Shown here piece after piece: positions 1-8,401 of a DNA stretch of 64,000 nucleotides. The stretch comes from Geobacter sp. Lineage in GTDB: Bacteria > Desulfobacterota > Desulfuromonadia > Geobacterales > Pseudopelobacteraceae. The DNA lies in NCBI GenBank assembly GCA_009684515.1, contig WKKS01000002.1:248001-312000 (forward strand), given 5' to 3'. The translations under genes and the position numbers were made by a program. The notes under the pieces are model-generated. The model saw only the letters and a program-made list of their open reading frames with translations, was not told the DNA's origin and made no database searches. The first letter of the stretch is position 1; each line of letters begins with the position of its first letter.

Positions 1-315
1 CTCAACGTACAGGGATGCCGCTCCGTTGATGAAGCGGTTGGTCGAAATCCTGCCGAGTCCCGCGATCAATCCGATCACAATTGCCAGCAGGATCGAACCG
101 ATGGTGACCTTAAAAGTGACCAGGATGCCGTCAGGGACAAATTTGAAAATTGCCAGGTAAGGGTCGGGCTTTGACAGCACCAGATACAGGCTGACGGCGA
201 GCGCGCCGAAAAAAGCAATCCGCCAGGCTGTAAACAGCCCGGCGTCGCTTCGGTGGGGGATGGCGGCGCCATCGCCGACATCGATTGGTTTATACGGAGT
301 TGTGTCTTGTTTCAT
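1..315 (-). CDS. polar amino acid ABC transporter permease (N-terminal part)
   Basis: The minus strand reads from ATG at 315 off the left edge, giving 105 residues with no stop. After a hydrophilic start of about 30 residues there is a membrane segment (FFGALAVSLYLVL) and then a stretch typical of the HisM/GlnP permease N-terminus (DGILVTFKVTIGSILLAIVI, LIAGLGRIS). It follows the binding-protein gene on the same strand by 38 bases, the usual order for a polar amino acid importer. The Shine-Dalgarno sequence is poor: the only strong AGGAGG lies about 27 bases upstream. No in-frame ATG, GTG or TTG sits closer to it. The C-terminus and EAA loop lie outside the window. Confidence 0.85.
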   Translation of the reverse strand, partial: MKQDTTPYKPIDVGDGAAIPHRSDAGLFTAWRIAFFGALAVSLYLVLSKPDPYLAIFKFVPDGILVTFKVTIGSILLAIVIGLIAGLGRISTNRFINGAASLYVE

Positions 316-353
316 AATTTGATCAGGAGTACCTGAAAAGAGCCTCCTTTAAT

Positions 354-1097
354 TTACCGCAACCATTTTTTACGCAGTTGTTCGTCGATTTTTTTGGCTT
401 TGACAGCCTTGATACCCTTGTTCAGCTGTGCAACCAGAGCTGTGTTGCCCTTCTTGACGGTGATGCCGTAACCTTCGTGCGTAAAGGCATCGCCAACGAT
501 TTTGAACTTGGCGGCATATTCCTTCTTCTGCAATGCGAAGTGGGCGGCGGTCGGTTCGTCGCAGACTACGCCGGAGATGCGGCCGGCAGCCATATCTTCA
601 AAGGCCAGACCGATTTCGTCATAGGTTTTCAGTTCAACGCCGTCATTTTTCTTGATCTCGAAAGCGCCGGTAGTGCCGATCTGTGCACCCAGTTTTTTCC
701 CTTTCAGGTCGCTGATTTTTTTGGAGTGGGCGTCGGCTTTGGGCACAACCAGAATCTGGCCGATCTGGATATAGGGGTCGGAGAAATCATACTTCTTCTT
801 GCGCTCTTCCGTAATCGTCACGGATGAGATGATCGCATCGAAACGATCAGATTCAAGACCGGCAAAAATGCCGTCCCAGGCGGTGTTTTTGAATTCAACT
901 TTCAAGCCGGCTTCCTTGGCAACAGCATTCAGGAAGTCAATATCAAAACCGACAATCTTTTTGTTGGTATCCACCATCTCCATCGGCGGCCAGGTAGCGT
1001 CAGTTGCTACTTTGATACTTTTGGGTGCGGCCAGTGCGGTCAGTGACATGGCGGCCAGCAGAGCTGCGGTTGTGGCGATCGTGCGTAGGATTTTCAT
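354..1097 (-). CDS. polar amino acid ABC transporter substrate-binding protein
   Basis: A 247-residue periplasmic binding protein of family 3 (GlnH/ArtI/HisJ-like). The signal peptide covers about residues 1-23 (MKILRTIATTAALLAAMSL...ALA). The family hallmarks follow: KVATDATWPPMEMVD, VGFDIDFLNAVAKEAGLKV, and the DAIISSVTITEERKKKYDFS block that lines the ligand site. I start at ATG 1097, which has GGAG seven bases upstream; an in-frame TTG six bases earlier is less likely. It delivers a polar or basic amino acid to the permease encoded just downstream. The exact substrate cannot be told from sequence alone. Confidence 0.92.
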   Translation of the reverse strand: MKILRTIATTAALLAAMSLTALAAPKSIKVATDATWPPMEMVDTNKKIVGFDIDFLNAVAKEAGLKVEFKNTAWDGIFAGLESDRFDAIISSVTITEERKKKYDFSDPYIQIGQILVVPKADAHSKKISDLKGKKLGAQIGTTGAFEIKKNDGVELKTYDEIGLAFEDMAAGRISGVVCDEPTAAHFALQKKEYAAKFKIVGDAFTHEGYGITVKKGNTALVAQLNKGIKAVKAKKIDEQLRKKWLR

Positions 1098-1153
1098 AGT
1101 CAATTCTCCTTTTTGATTTAACTAAAACATTTTCGACTGGTAAGACCTGTTGG

Positions 1154-1182
1154 TTATTAAGAGATGCGACCGTTATTGTCAA
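1154..1182 (-). promoter_or_regulatory. sigma-70 type promoter for the amino acid transporter
   Basis: On the minus strand a perfect TTGACA (1177-1182) is followed after 17 bases by TAATAA (1154-1159), about 57 bases before the binding-protein start codon. Found by inspection only; no transcript start is known. Confidence 0.5.
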
Positions 1183-1275
1183 CAAAAAAGTCCCGTTATA
1201 AAGCATATGAATATAGGCATAATTTGCCAAAAATCCAGATTGGACTTGCCTCTTCCGACAACTTTCGTTTATGAC

Positions 1276-1298
1276 ATATCAAACAACCTGTTTGATAT
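1276..1298. promoter_or_regulatory. perfect 9-bp inverted repeat, operator candidate
   Basis: ATATCAAAC, five bases (AACCT), GTTTGATAT: a perfect dyad ending 23 bases before the EamA transporter start codon. Size and composition suit a MarR- or TetR-type operator. The half site resembles the TATCAAAC/CATCAAAC elements upstream of the marR-like gene (14415-14431) and the yceI gene (14926-14942), so the same regulator may act here. That link is inference. Confidence 0.45.
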
Positions 1299-1321
1299 CA
1301 ATAAAGTAAAAGGCCTCTGCA

Positions 1322-2227
1322 ATGAACCGTTTCAAGGCGGCAGTACTTCTGATCACGACAACTTTTTTCTGGGGCGTCACCTTTACCCTGGTGAAACAGG
1401 CGCTGGAAAGCGTCGATGTATTCGTATTTTTAGCTCAACGTTTCATGCTGGCATTTGCGGTTATTTTGCCGATCAGCTATTTCAGGGGAGGCAAGCTTGA
1501 CAGGCACACCATTCGCCAGGGGTGCGTCATGGGATCGCTGCTGTTTGGGGCATACGCCTTCCAGACTGTGGCACTGATCTATACCAGCGCATCCAACACC
1601 GGATTTTTAACCGGACTGAACGTTGTCATGGTGCCGCTGATCTCAACCCTGATGCTGCGCCACCATATTTCGGGAGCCATCAAATGTGCTGTGGCTCTGT
1701 CTGTGGCCGGATTGTTCCTGTTGTGCGGCAACGGTTCCTGGAGTTTCAATCTGGGAGATCTGCTGGCCGCCATCTGTGCTGTTTGCGTGTCGCTGCACCT
1801 GATCTACACCGGCGAATATGCCCGGCGCAGCGATTATTACTGGCTGACCGCCGTACAGCTTGGGGTTGTGGCCGTTTTAAGCCTGATTTTCGCCGTGGCG
1901 CGTCACAAACCGGTCTTTGTCTGGCAGCCGCAACTGCTGGGCACACTCCTGATCTGCTCGCTGATTGCAACGGTTTTCGCATTTCTGGTGCAAACCTCCA
2001 TGCAGCGCTACATCAGCCACACCAATACCGCTCTGATATTCTGCACGGAACCGGTTTTTGCGGCGCTTTACGCCTGGATTGTCATTGATGAACGCTTGGG
2101 ATTTTACGGCCTGATCGGCGCCTTGCTGATTTTGGGAGGAATGGTATTATCTATTCTGCCGAGCAGACAGGATGCCGAAACTCAATATGATGATATCCCG
2201 GAACTGGGCAACAAGATCGCCGAGTGA
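1322..2227 (+). CDS. EamA/DMT-family inner-membrane transporter
   Basis: A 301-residue polytopic protein with about ten hydrophobic segments and two EamA halves. The N-terminal half has ITTTFFWGVTFTLVKQALE, the second half has FLVQTSMQRYISHTNTALIF followed by CTEPVFAALYAWIVIDERLG, the classic end-of-domain signature of the drug/metabolite transporter superfamily. Substrates of this group are mostly exported metabolites or amino acids, and nothing here narrows that. The ribosome binding site is weak (AAGG). A perfect inverted repeat lies just upstream and may control it. An ogt gene follows after 29 bases and is probably co-transcribed. Confidence 0.88.
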   Translation: MNRFKAAVLLITTTFFWGVTFTLVKQALESVDVFVFLAQRFMLAFAVILPISYFRGGKLDRHTIRQGCVMGSLLFGAYAFQTVALIYTSASNTGFLTGLNVVMVPLISTLMLRHHISGAIKCAVALSVAGLFLLCGNGSWSFNLGDLLAAICAVCVSLHLIYTGEYARRSDYYWLTAVQLGVVAVLSLIFAVARHKPVFVWQPQLLGTLLICSLIATVFAFLVQTSMQRYISHTNTALIFCTEPVFAALYAWIVIDERLGFYGLIGALLILGGMVLSILPSRQDAETQYDDIPELGNKIAE

Positions 2228-2256
2228 ACATTGCAGTTGAATAGCGAGGAACCTAC

Positions 2257-2772
2257 ATGAAGCGTGAATGCAAAATCCGGACACCATTGGGTGAAATGAG
2301 TGCTCTGCTGGAAGAGGATGCCGTCTTAGAATTGCTGTTTCCCGGGCAGAAGTACGCGACAGAAATCAAAGGCGAATTGCAGGATGATCCGGATCATCCC
2401 GTTTTCAGGGAGCTGCGCCGTCAGCTGGAAGCTTATTTTGCGGGGAGGTTGCTGACATTCGACCTGCCGTTGGCACCCAAAGGGACCGAATTCCGGATGG
2501 CGGTCTGGAAGCTGCTGCGAGAAATACCCTTTGGCGAGACGGTCACCTACGGCTCATTGGCCGGAAAACTGACCGAACTTCGTCATGGCTGCACCCCCGC
2601 CGCCCAGGCGGTTGGCGGCGCCGTGGGGCACAATCCGATCTCGATCATAATTCCCTGCCACCGCGTGGTGGGGGCTGACGGCACCCTGACCGGCTATGCC
2701 GGCGGACTTGATCGCAAATCGTTCCTGTTGGCGCTGGAAAATGCCAAACTACCCGACAAAGTCAAAAAATAA
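2257..2772 (+). CDS. ogt: methylated-DNA--protein-cysteine methyltransferase (Ogt type)
   Basis: A suicide DNA repair enzyme that transfers alkyl groups from O6-alkylguanine to its own cysteine. 171 residues, usual for Ogt. The active-site motif IPCHRVVGADG is intact, with the acceptor Cys in PCHRV. It is preceded by the DNA-binding helix-turn-helix region (IPFGETVTYGSLAGKL) and followed by LTGYAGGLDRKSFLLALE. Start ATG 2257 has GAGGAA eight bases upstream. The gene ends three bases from the convergent DUF1848 gene, with no obvious terminator between them. Confidence 0.93.
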   Translation: MKRECKIRTPLGEMSALLEEDAVLELLFPGQKYATEIKGELQDDPDHPVFRELRRQLEAYFAGRLLTFDLPLAPKGTEFRMAVWKLLREIPFGETVTYGSLAGKLTELRHGCTPAAQAVGGAVGHNPISIIIPCHRVVGADGTLTGYAGGLDRKSFLLALENAKLPDKVKK

Positions 2773-2775
2773 TTT

Positions 2776-3726
2776 CTAAATCTTCTTTCGCACTTTCAAA
2801 GATGTCCTGATTTCAATCTCTCCATCATAGCGCCCCAGCAGCATCGGGCTGCCAGGGTCATGGCGGCTGCAATTCCCGCTTATGGCACCCGCATTGAAGT
2901 TGGCGTAGCAGTAGGCGCAGCTGAACCGGCAGCTGTTGTAGATGCCCATCTCGGCCGACTCGACGCAGTTGCAGGCAGCACGCTGATTCTTATCTTTTTT
3001 GCCGGAAGCATTGACACCGAATAACCGTCTGACCAGAACGCCGTCAATGCAGGCACCCTGTCTGATGCCAATCCTCTCCAGCCCCAGATCCTCGCTGCAG
3101 GTGAAAATCTGCAAAGCGTGGCGATCCGCCATATTATTAAAACCATACGCAAGCTCTTCAAGTTCTGCCCGATGTCCGGCTGCGGTAATGTCATCCAGCC
3201 TGATGCCGCTTTCAGATAAATGCTTGTGCAGCCGGCCGCGACCCTTGCCGTAAAAATCATAGAAACTGAACATCAGGCGGCGGGTGGCGCTATCAAGTGT
3301 ACCGGCCAGCCGTTCGGCCATCTCCAGATGCCATGAAACCGGGGTGACGCCGGTCAGCACAACCGGATCATAGCGCCAGATGACCCGCTCCGGACCGATC
3401 CGGACGGCCAGTTCCTGCATGGTTTCGATGCGCTCTTGCAACGACGGCAGGTCCGGCTCGAAGATTTTGTCGTAGGGGTTGAGGGTAAACTGGAAGTAAT
3501 AATTCAGACCGCGACGGTCCAGCTCATCCAGATGTTTGATGAGTGGCCGTGGGTTCTTGCTCCAGAAGCAGATGGCATCCACATCCTCCGGCTTCAGGCT
3601 GAATCCGGAGATTTGTCTGCTGTTGAATGGATTGACCCGGTGGAAAAAGCCCTCCCGCACCCTCGCCATGAACCAGTCGGCATAGAAAGCCGGTATGTCA
3701 GTGCGTCTGCTGGCGGAAATAATCAA
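2776..3726 (-). CDS. DUF1848 family protein with C-terminal cysteine cluster
   Basis: 316 residues, beginning IISASRRTDIPAFYADWFM, the conserved opening of DUF1848. Internal conserved blocks include FWSKNPRPL and the central RYDPVVLTG. The C-terminal third carries closely placed cysteines, including CRFSCAYCYANF, resembling a radical-SAM-like CX3CX2C iron-sulfur motif but at the C-terminus. The biochemical role of the family is not established as far as I know. The start is TTG at 3726; a stop codon lies six bases upstream in frame, so it cannot begin earlier. It is 23 bases downstream of pgl and probably the last gene of the long minus-strand operon. Confidence 0.85.
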   Translation of the reverse strand: MIISASRRTDIPAFYADWFMARVREGFFHRVNPFNSRQISGFSLKPEDVDAICFWSKNPRPLIKHLDELDRRGLNYYFQFTLNPYDKIFEPDLPSLQERIETMQELAVRIGPERVIWRYDPVVLTGVTPVSWHLEMAERLAGTLDSATRRLMFSFYDFYGKGRGRLHKHLSESGIRLDDITAAGHRAELEELAYGFNNMADRHALQIFTCSEDLGLERIGIRQGACIDGVLVRRLFGVNASGKKDKNQRAACNCVESAEMGIYNSCRFSCAYCYANFNAGAISGNCSRHDPGSPMLLGRYDGEIEIRTSLKVRKKI

Positions 3727-3749
3727 ATTTCATCTCGCTGGTTAATGAA

Positions 3750-4493
3750 TCATACTGCGCTGAAAAGCGCCCTTTCTATTAGCATGGCTGCCGCGTCTTG
3801 GTCCACGAACCAAAGCAGCTCGCCGGATGTCGGGCAGATCAGTTGGGCCGGATAGGGGTGGGGGATGGTGGCACCATTCAGGATATCCCCCAGAACCGGG
3901 GCTTTGCCGCTGCCAGCCACCAGAAATAGTATCAGCGCGGCTTGGTTGATAATCGGGGCGGTCAGGGTGACCCGGCTGAAGTCCTCTTCGGGCCGCCGGG
4001 TAACGGCGCTCCAGCGCCCTGATTCAGCCAGGGCGGCCGAACCGGGCAGCAGGGAGGCCGTGTGACCATCATCCCCCAAACCGAGCAACGCTAAATCGAA
4101 ACGGGGCGGATTACCGGCAAAGTATTTGACCAGCTCAGCTTGGTACGCGTCAGCAGCCTGTTGCGGTGATTGCCCGCAGCGGATCGGGTGAATCTGCTCC
4201 GGCTGCACCGGCAACTGCTGAAGCAGTTCATTCTGCGCCATCAGCGCGTTACTGCGCGGATCATCCGTCCCCACACAGCGCTCGTCTCCCCAGAAAAAAT
4301 GGACGGCATGCCACGGGACCGAATCGAGCAAAGGCTCCTGCGCCAGCAGTTGATAGCAGCGCCGTGGCGTTTCGCCCCCGGCCAGCAGTAGCGAAAAACG
4401 TCCGCAGCTCTCAACGGTCAGGCGGGCCTGCTCCGCAATCAGTTCTGCGGCATCCCGCGCCAGCGCTTCCCCGTCTTTGAAAAGTTTTATCAT
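3750..4493 (-). CDS. pgl: 6-phosphogluconolactonase
   Basis: 247 residues of the Pgl/glucosamine-6-phosphate isomerase-like fold, hydrolysing 6-phosphogluconolactone to 6-phosphogluconate. Visible motifs: LLLAGGETPRRCYQLLA near the N-terminus (phosphate binding), FFWGDERCVGTDDPRSN, and FDLALLGLGDDGHTASLLPG, which holds the catalytic histidine region. The ATG overlaps the zwf stop codon as ATGA, so translation is coupled to zwf. Together with zwf and gnd it completes the oxidative pentose phosphate branch. Confidence 0.95.
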   Translation of the reverse strand: MIKLFKDGEALARDAAELIAEQARLTVESCGRFSLLLAGGETPRRCYQLLAQEPLLDSVPWHAVHFFWGDERCVGTDDPRSNALMAQNELLQQLPVQPEQIHPIRCGQSPQQAADAYQAELVKYFAGNPPRFDLALLGLGDDGHTASLLPGSAALAESGRWSAVTRRPEEDFSRVTLTAPIINQAALILFLVAGSGKAPVLGDILNGATIPHPYPAQLICPTSGELLWFVDQDAAAMLIERALFSAV

Positions 4494-6004
4494 GGCTCTT
4501 CCTGTTCCGCCGGTTGCAGCCAGCTATGCCCCTCCCGGGCCGTCAACTGATCGGCCGTTTCCGGCCCCCAGCTTCCAGCCGGGTAATCGGGGAAATCTGC
4601 CGGGGGCACCGACTCCCACGCTTCCAGAATCGGCATGACCACCTTCCAGGCCGATTCCACCTGATCACCCCGCATGAAGAGGGTGGCATCACCTCGAATC
4701 ACATCCAAAAGCAGTGTTTCATACGCCTCCGGAGCCGGGGCCCTGAAGGCCTCCCGATAGAGGAACTGCATGTCGGCCGCTCCCAGCAGCAGTCGTGTGC
4801 CGGGCTGTTTGACCTGGATACGGGTGCCGATCCCCTCTTCGGGTTGAATCCTGATCACAATCCGGTTCGGCTGCCAGTTCTCGACGGCGGCGGAGGGAAA
4901 GAACTGGTGCGGCGGCGAGCGGAAGATGATTGAGACTTCCGAGACCTTGCTCGGCAGGCGCTTGCCGGTGCGCAGGTAAAACGGCACCCCCTGCCAGCGC
5001 CAGTTGTCGATGTGGAATTTGAAGGCGGCGTAGGTCTCGGTGCCGGAATCGGGCGCTACATTCTTTTCTTCCGGGTATCCCGGCACCGCCTTACCGAGAA
5101 CATTCCCCTTGCGGTATTGCCCACGGACTGCGTAGCGATGGATTTCCTCACCTTTTATCGGCCGGATGGCGTGCAGCACATCCACCTTCTTGTTGCGAAT
5201 TTCATCAGCCTCGAAGTTGATCGGCGGTTCCATCGCCACCAGGCAGAGAATCTGGAGAAGGTGATTCTGGACCATGTCGCGCAGAGCGCCGGCCTGGTCG
5301 TAATATTCCCCCCGCTCCTCGACTCCGACCGTCTCCGCCACCGTAATCTGGACATGATCAATATAGCTGCGGTTCCAGACCGGTTCGAAGAGTGAGTTGG
5401 CAAAACGGAAAGCCAGGATATTCTGAACCGTTTCCTTGCCGAGATAGTGGTCGATCCGGTAAATCTGGGACTCGACAAACATGCCGTTCAGGAACGCGTT
5501 CAACGCCTGGGCCGAGAGCAGATCGCGGCCGAACGGCTTTTCCACCACCAGCCGGTCGCGGGCGCAATCCCGGCAGACCCCCAACCGCTTCAACATGGCC
5601 GCGGCCGGTTCCATGACGGTTGGCGGAATGGCGAGGTAATAAACCCGGTTGGCCCTGACGCCCCACTGTTCTTCGATCCGGGCCAGACGCCCGCTCAGAG
5701 CAGCTCCGCTGGCACTGTCAGTCAGATCTTCCGACACATAACTGATATTTTCCGCAAACCGGTTCCAGAGCTGTTCATCCTCCACCTGGCGGCGGGAAAA
5801 GCTGTCAATCCCTTCCCTGATTTTGGCGCGGAAACTCCCGTCTTCCAATTTCCGGCGGGCAACTCCGACAATCGCCAGGCGCTCGGGGAGATGATTGTCC
5901 AGAAGCAGGTTATAAAGCGCCGGAAGCAGTTTTCGCCAAGTAAGATCGCCCCCCGCGCCGAAGATGACCAGAATTGTAGGCTCGAGCCGGGAATTTTGCG
6001 GCAT
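4490..6004 (-). CDS. zwf: glucose-6-phosphate 1-dehydrogenase
   Basis: 504 residues, normal for Zwf; oxidises glucose 6-phosphate to 6-phosphogluconolactone with reduction of NAD(P). The Rossmann fingerprint reads FGAGGDLTWRK, where most homologues have GASGDL. The substrate and catalytic motif RIDHYLGKE is intact, and FYLRTGKRLP is the usual later block. I chose ATG 6004 because AAGGGG sits seven bases before it; the in-frame TTG at 6010 would be only one base from that site. It begins two bases after the gnd stop and overlaps pgl by ATGA. Confidence 0.95.
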   Translation of the reverse strand: MPQNSRLEPTILVIFGAGGDLTWRKLLPALYNLLLDNHLPERLAIVGVARRKLEDGSFRAKIREGIDSFSRRQVEDEQLWNRFAENISYVSEDLTDSASGAALSGRLARIEEQWGVRANRVYYLAIPPTVMEPAAAMLKRLGVCRDCARDRLVVEKPFGRDLLSAQALNAFLNGMFVESQIYRIDHYLGKETVQNILAFRFANSLFEPVWNRSYIDHVQITVAETVGVEERGEYYDQAGALRDMVQNHLLQILCLVAMEPPINFEADEIRNKKVDVLHAIRPIKGEEIHRYAVRGQYRKGNVLGKAVPGYPEEKNVAPDSGTETYAAFKFHIDNWRWQGVPFYLRTGKRLPSKVSEVSIIFRSPPHQFFPSAAVENWQPNRIVIRIQPEEGIGTRIQVKQPGTRLLLGAADMQFLYREAFRAPAPEAYETLLLDVIRGDATLFMRGDQVESAWKVVMPILEAWESVPPADFPDYPAGSWGPETADQLTAREGHSWLQPAEQEEP

Positions 6005-6006
6005 GA

Positions 6007-7032
6007 TCAATCCCCTTTCGCAGCCGGTTTTTCGTGGTGGCCGCCGAACTGGTAACGCATGGCCGACAGCAGCCGGTTGCCGAAATCCCCCTCGCCGCGC
6101 GAACTGAAGCGCTGGTACAGGGCGGCGCTGAGCACCGGCGCCGGAACCCCCTCTTCAATGGCGGCATTGATCGTCCAGCGCCCCTCGCCGGAGTCGGATA
6201 CCCGTCCGGCGAAGCTGTCCAGGGACGGATTTTCCGCCAGCGCCTGTGCGCTCAGATCCAGCAGCCATGAGGCCACCACGCTGCCCCGCCGCCATAGTTC
6301 CGAAATGTCGGTCAGGTTCAGGTCATATTGAAAATGCTCGGGGTTTCGCAGCGGCGTGGTTTCGGCGTCCGTTTCGCGCCCCCGGGCACCGGCATCGGCA
6401 TGGCGCAGGATGTTGAAGCCTTCGGCATAAGCGGCCATCAATCCGTATTCAATGCCGTTGTGGACCATCTTGACAAAGTGCCCCGCACCGCTCGGTCCGC
6501 AGTGCAGATAGCCGTTTTCGGCGGTCGAGCTTCCGGCGGCACGCCCCGGCGTGGGTGGCGCCGCTTCGCTTCCCGGCGCCAGAGCCGCAAAAACCGGTTC
6601 GAGATGTCTGACCGGATCGCTCTCACCGCCGATCATCAGGCAGTAACCGCGCTCAAGTCCCCAGACCCCGCCGCTGGTTCCCACATCCAGATAGCGCAGC
6701 CCTTTTTTCAGCAACTCTCCATTTCTGCGGATATCGTCATGGTAGTGCGAGTTGCCGCCGTCGATCAGGATGTCACCGGCAGAAAGGAGCGGCAGCAGAT
6801 CGGCAATCACTCCGTCAACCACCGCCGCCGGAACCATCAGCCAGACAACCCGTGGCGTGGACAACTTATCGACAAAACCGGTCAGAGAACTGCTGCCGAC
6901 CGCGCCTTCCGCAACAAGAGCCTCGACCGCCTGTGGAGTGCGGGCATAAACAACGCATTCGTGGCCGCTTTTCAGCAACCGGCGCACCATATCGCCCCCC
7001 ATGCGCCCTATTCCGATCATTCCAACCTGCAT
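6007..7032 (-). CDS. gnd: 6-phosphogluconate dehydrogenase, decarboxylating (short GndA type)
   Basis: Oxidatively decarboxylates 6-phosphogluconate to ribulose 5-phosphate. 341 residues with the N-terminal dinucleotide fingerprint MIGIGRMGGDM, DGGNSHYHDD, and the active-site stretch GPSGAGHFVKMVHNGIEYG with catalytic Lys and His. The length matches the short form rather than the 470-residue enterobacterial type. The Ala/Pro/Gly-rich insert around residues 153-170 is seen in relatives of this short form. GGGAGG precedes ATG 7032 by six bases. Upstream is arsS, whose SECIS hairpin and stop lie within 40 bases. Confidence 0.93.
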   Translation of the reverse strand: MQVGMIGIGRMGGDMVRRLLKSGHECVVYARTPQAVEALVAEGAVGSSSLTGFVDKLSTPRVVWLMVPAAVVDGVIADLLPLLSAGDILIDGGNSHYHDDIRRNGELLKKGLRYLDVGTSGGVWGLERGYCLMIGGESDPVRHLEPVFAALAPGSEAAPPTPGRAAGSSTAENGYLHCGPSGAGHFVKMVHNGIEYGLMAAYAEGFNILRHADAGARGRETDAETTPLRNPEHFQYDLNLTDISELWRRGSVVASWLLDLSAQALAENPSLDSFAGRVSDSGEGRWTINAAIEEGVPAPVLSAALYQRFSSRGEGDFGNRLLSAMRYQFGGHHEKPAAKGD

Positions 7033-7052
7033 TTTGTACCTCCCTGGATCTG

Positions 7053-7086
7053 CCGGCCTGACCTAGGCCGGAATACTCCCCACTCA
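7053..7086 (-). promoter_or_regulatory. bacterial SECIS element for selenocysteine insertion
   Basis: On the minus strand the in-frame TGA (7086-7084) is followed by a perfect six-base-pair hairpin: CCGGCC (7071-7066), loop TAGGTCA (7065-7059), GGCCGG (7058-7053). The loop contains AGGTC, the same core as the apical loop of the E. coli fdhF SECIS, whose G and U contact SelB. The loop G lies about 20 bases after the UGA, close to the 18 of fdhF. The TAG stop of the extended frame sits inside the loop. Confidence 0.75.
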
Positions 7087-8052
7087 TGTAAAGCCCGAAC
7101 CGGCCGTGCAGGCATAGCAATGATCGCCGGTCGCTATCGGGGTTCCGATTTCCGGAATCGCCATCATCTCGGAAACATGCCGCCGCACAGCGCCATGATT
7201 CAGCCCGGCGGCCTGGTTGAAATCGCAATCGTACAGATAGCCGTCCCAGGAAACCGATATCAGGGAGCGGCACATCAGCCCGCAGACAACGGCCGGGTTA
7301 AATCGTCCGGCCAGCGTATGCAGATAACCCTCCAGATTGCCGGAGCGCTCCAGCCAGCCGCGAAACCTCCCCAAAGGCATATTGGCGAAGGCGAACAGCG
7401 ATGAAAAAACAATTCCACTCTTTTGCAGGTCGCGCTTGTATTTATTCTCGGCCTGGATCTGTTCGGCAGGCAGAAATGCCCCGGCCGGGTTTGCCACCAG
7501 ATCCAGCTCCAGACCGCTCCCCGGAACCCCGTACCCCAACCCGTTCAATTTCCTGAGAACATCGAGACTCTTCTCCCAGACCCCGCTGCCGCGCTGGGAA
7601 TCAGCCTGGGAGGCATTGGTTGAGGGGAGCGAAGCCGCAATGGTCACCCGCAGGTCATGGTACAACTGCATCAGACCGCGCGCTTCTTCCCGCTCCAGCG
7701 CCACCAGATTCGTGCGGACGATCAGCTTGCCGGTCAACGGCGCCAGGCGCTGTAGCAGCGTCGCAATACCGGGAACCAGTTCCGGCGCGCCGCCGGTAAT
7801 GTCGATGGTATCAAAGCGTACTCGCGATGCATAACCGACCACCGCATCCATGGTTTCGCCGGTCATGATCTCGGCGCGTGCGGGCCCCGCTTCCAAATGA
7901 CAATGACGACAGGATAAGTCGCAGACCAGACCGACATTGACCTGCAGCGTGTGGGTTCTGTCACGCGTCAAGGCAAGTTCATTCCTGATCAGAGTCTGTT
8001 CGAACGGCTCGATCCCGGCTTCGATTATTTTTTTCCGCAACTCTTCCGGCAT
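7063..8052 (-). CDS. arsS: ArsS-like radical SAM protein, predicted selenoprotein
   Basis: Radical SAM/Cys-rich protein of the arsenosugar-biosynthesis ArsS type (TIGR04167-like). The [4Fe-4S]-SAM motif CDLSCRHCH lies at about residues 43-51, followed by the ITGGAPEL glycine motif; cysteines cluster near the C-terminus (CGLMC, CDFNQAAG, CYACTAG). A conventional reading stops at TGA 7084, leaving the tail GSGFT. Reading TGA as selenocysteine adds U-VGSIPA and stops at TAG 7063, placing U where relatives have Cys in a GSSC-like motif; the family is known to include selenoproteins. A SECIS hairpin follows immediately. Start ATG 8052 (329 residues) is preferred; the frame stays open upstream only through the neighbouring gene. 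Confidence 0.82.
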
Positions 8053-8059
8053 CCGAATC

Positions 8060-8401
8060 TCACAATGATATTTTTTCCGCAATCTTGCGCATCTGCACGC
8101 CATGCACCAGTGAAGCACCGCCACGGATGGCGTTGGCCACATGGACGGTCTCGGTCATCTCCTCCAGGTTGGAACCGTTTTCAAGGCACGACCTGGTGTA
8201 AGCGTCAATACAGTAGGGACACTGTACTGCGTGGGCCACTCCCAGCGCTACCAGCGCTTTTTCACGCACGGTCAGCGCTCCGTCGGCGAAGACCGCCCCG
8301 TAATAGTCGAAAAATTTCCTGGCCAGATCCGGGGCGTCCTTCCCGATTTCTCCGAATTTATCCAGATCGGCCGGATTGTAATAAGTGTCCATATCCGTCA
8401 T
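8060..8401 (-). CDS. CMD/AhpD-like protein of arsenosugar (ArsS) loci
   Basis: 113 residues of the carboxymuconolactone decarboxylase/AhpD fold, with the redox motif CPYCIDAYT near residue 60 and a conserved histidine in VALGVAHAVQ. This size and the adjacency to an ArsS-type radical SAM protein match the peroxidase-like family described beside selenoprotein radical SAM genes (TIGR04169-like). Unlike arsS it uses ordinary cysteines. Its ATG overlaps the upstream TVP38 stop, and arsS begins eight bases after its own stop, so all are one transcript. The precise substrate is unknown. Confidence 0.8.
   Translation of the reverse strand: MTDMDTYYNPADLDKFGEIGKDAPDLARKFFDYYGAVFADGALTVREKALVALGVAHAVQCPYCIDAYTRSCLENGSNLEEMTETVHVANAIRGGASLVHGVQMRKIAEKISL

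Noticed and set aside
6328..7404. 358-residue plus-strand open frame opposite gnd and arsS
   Set aside because: It spans two real genes on the other strand and the SECIS region; no protein motifs.
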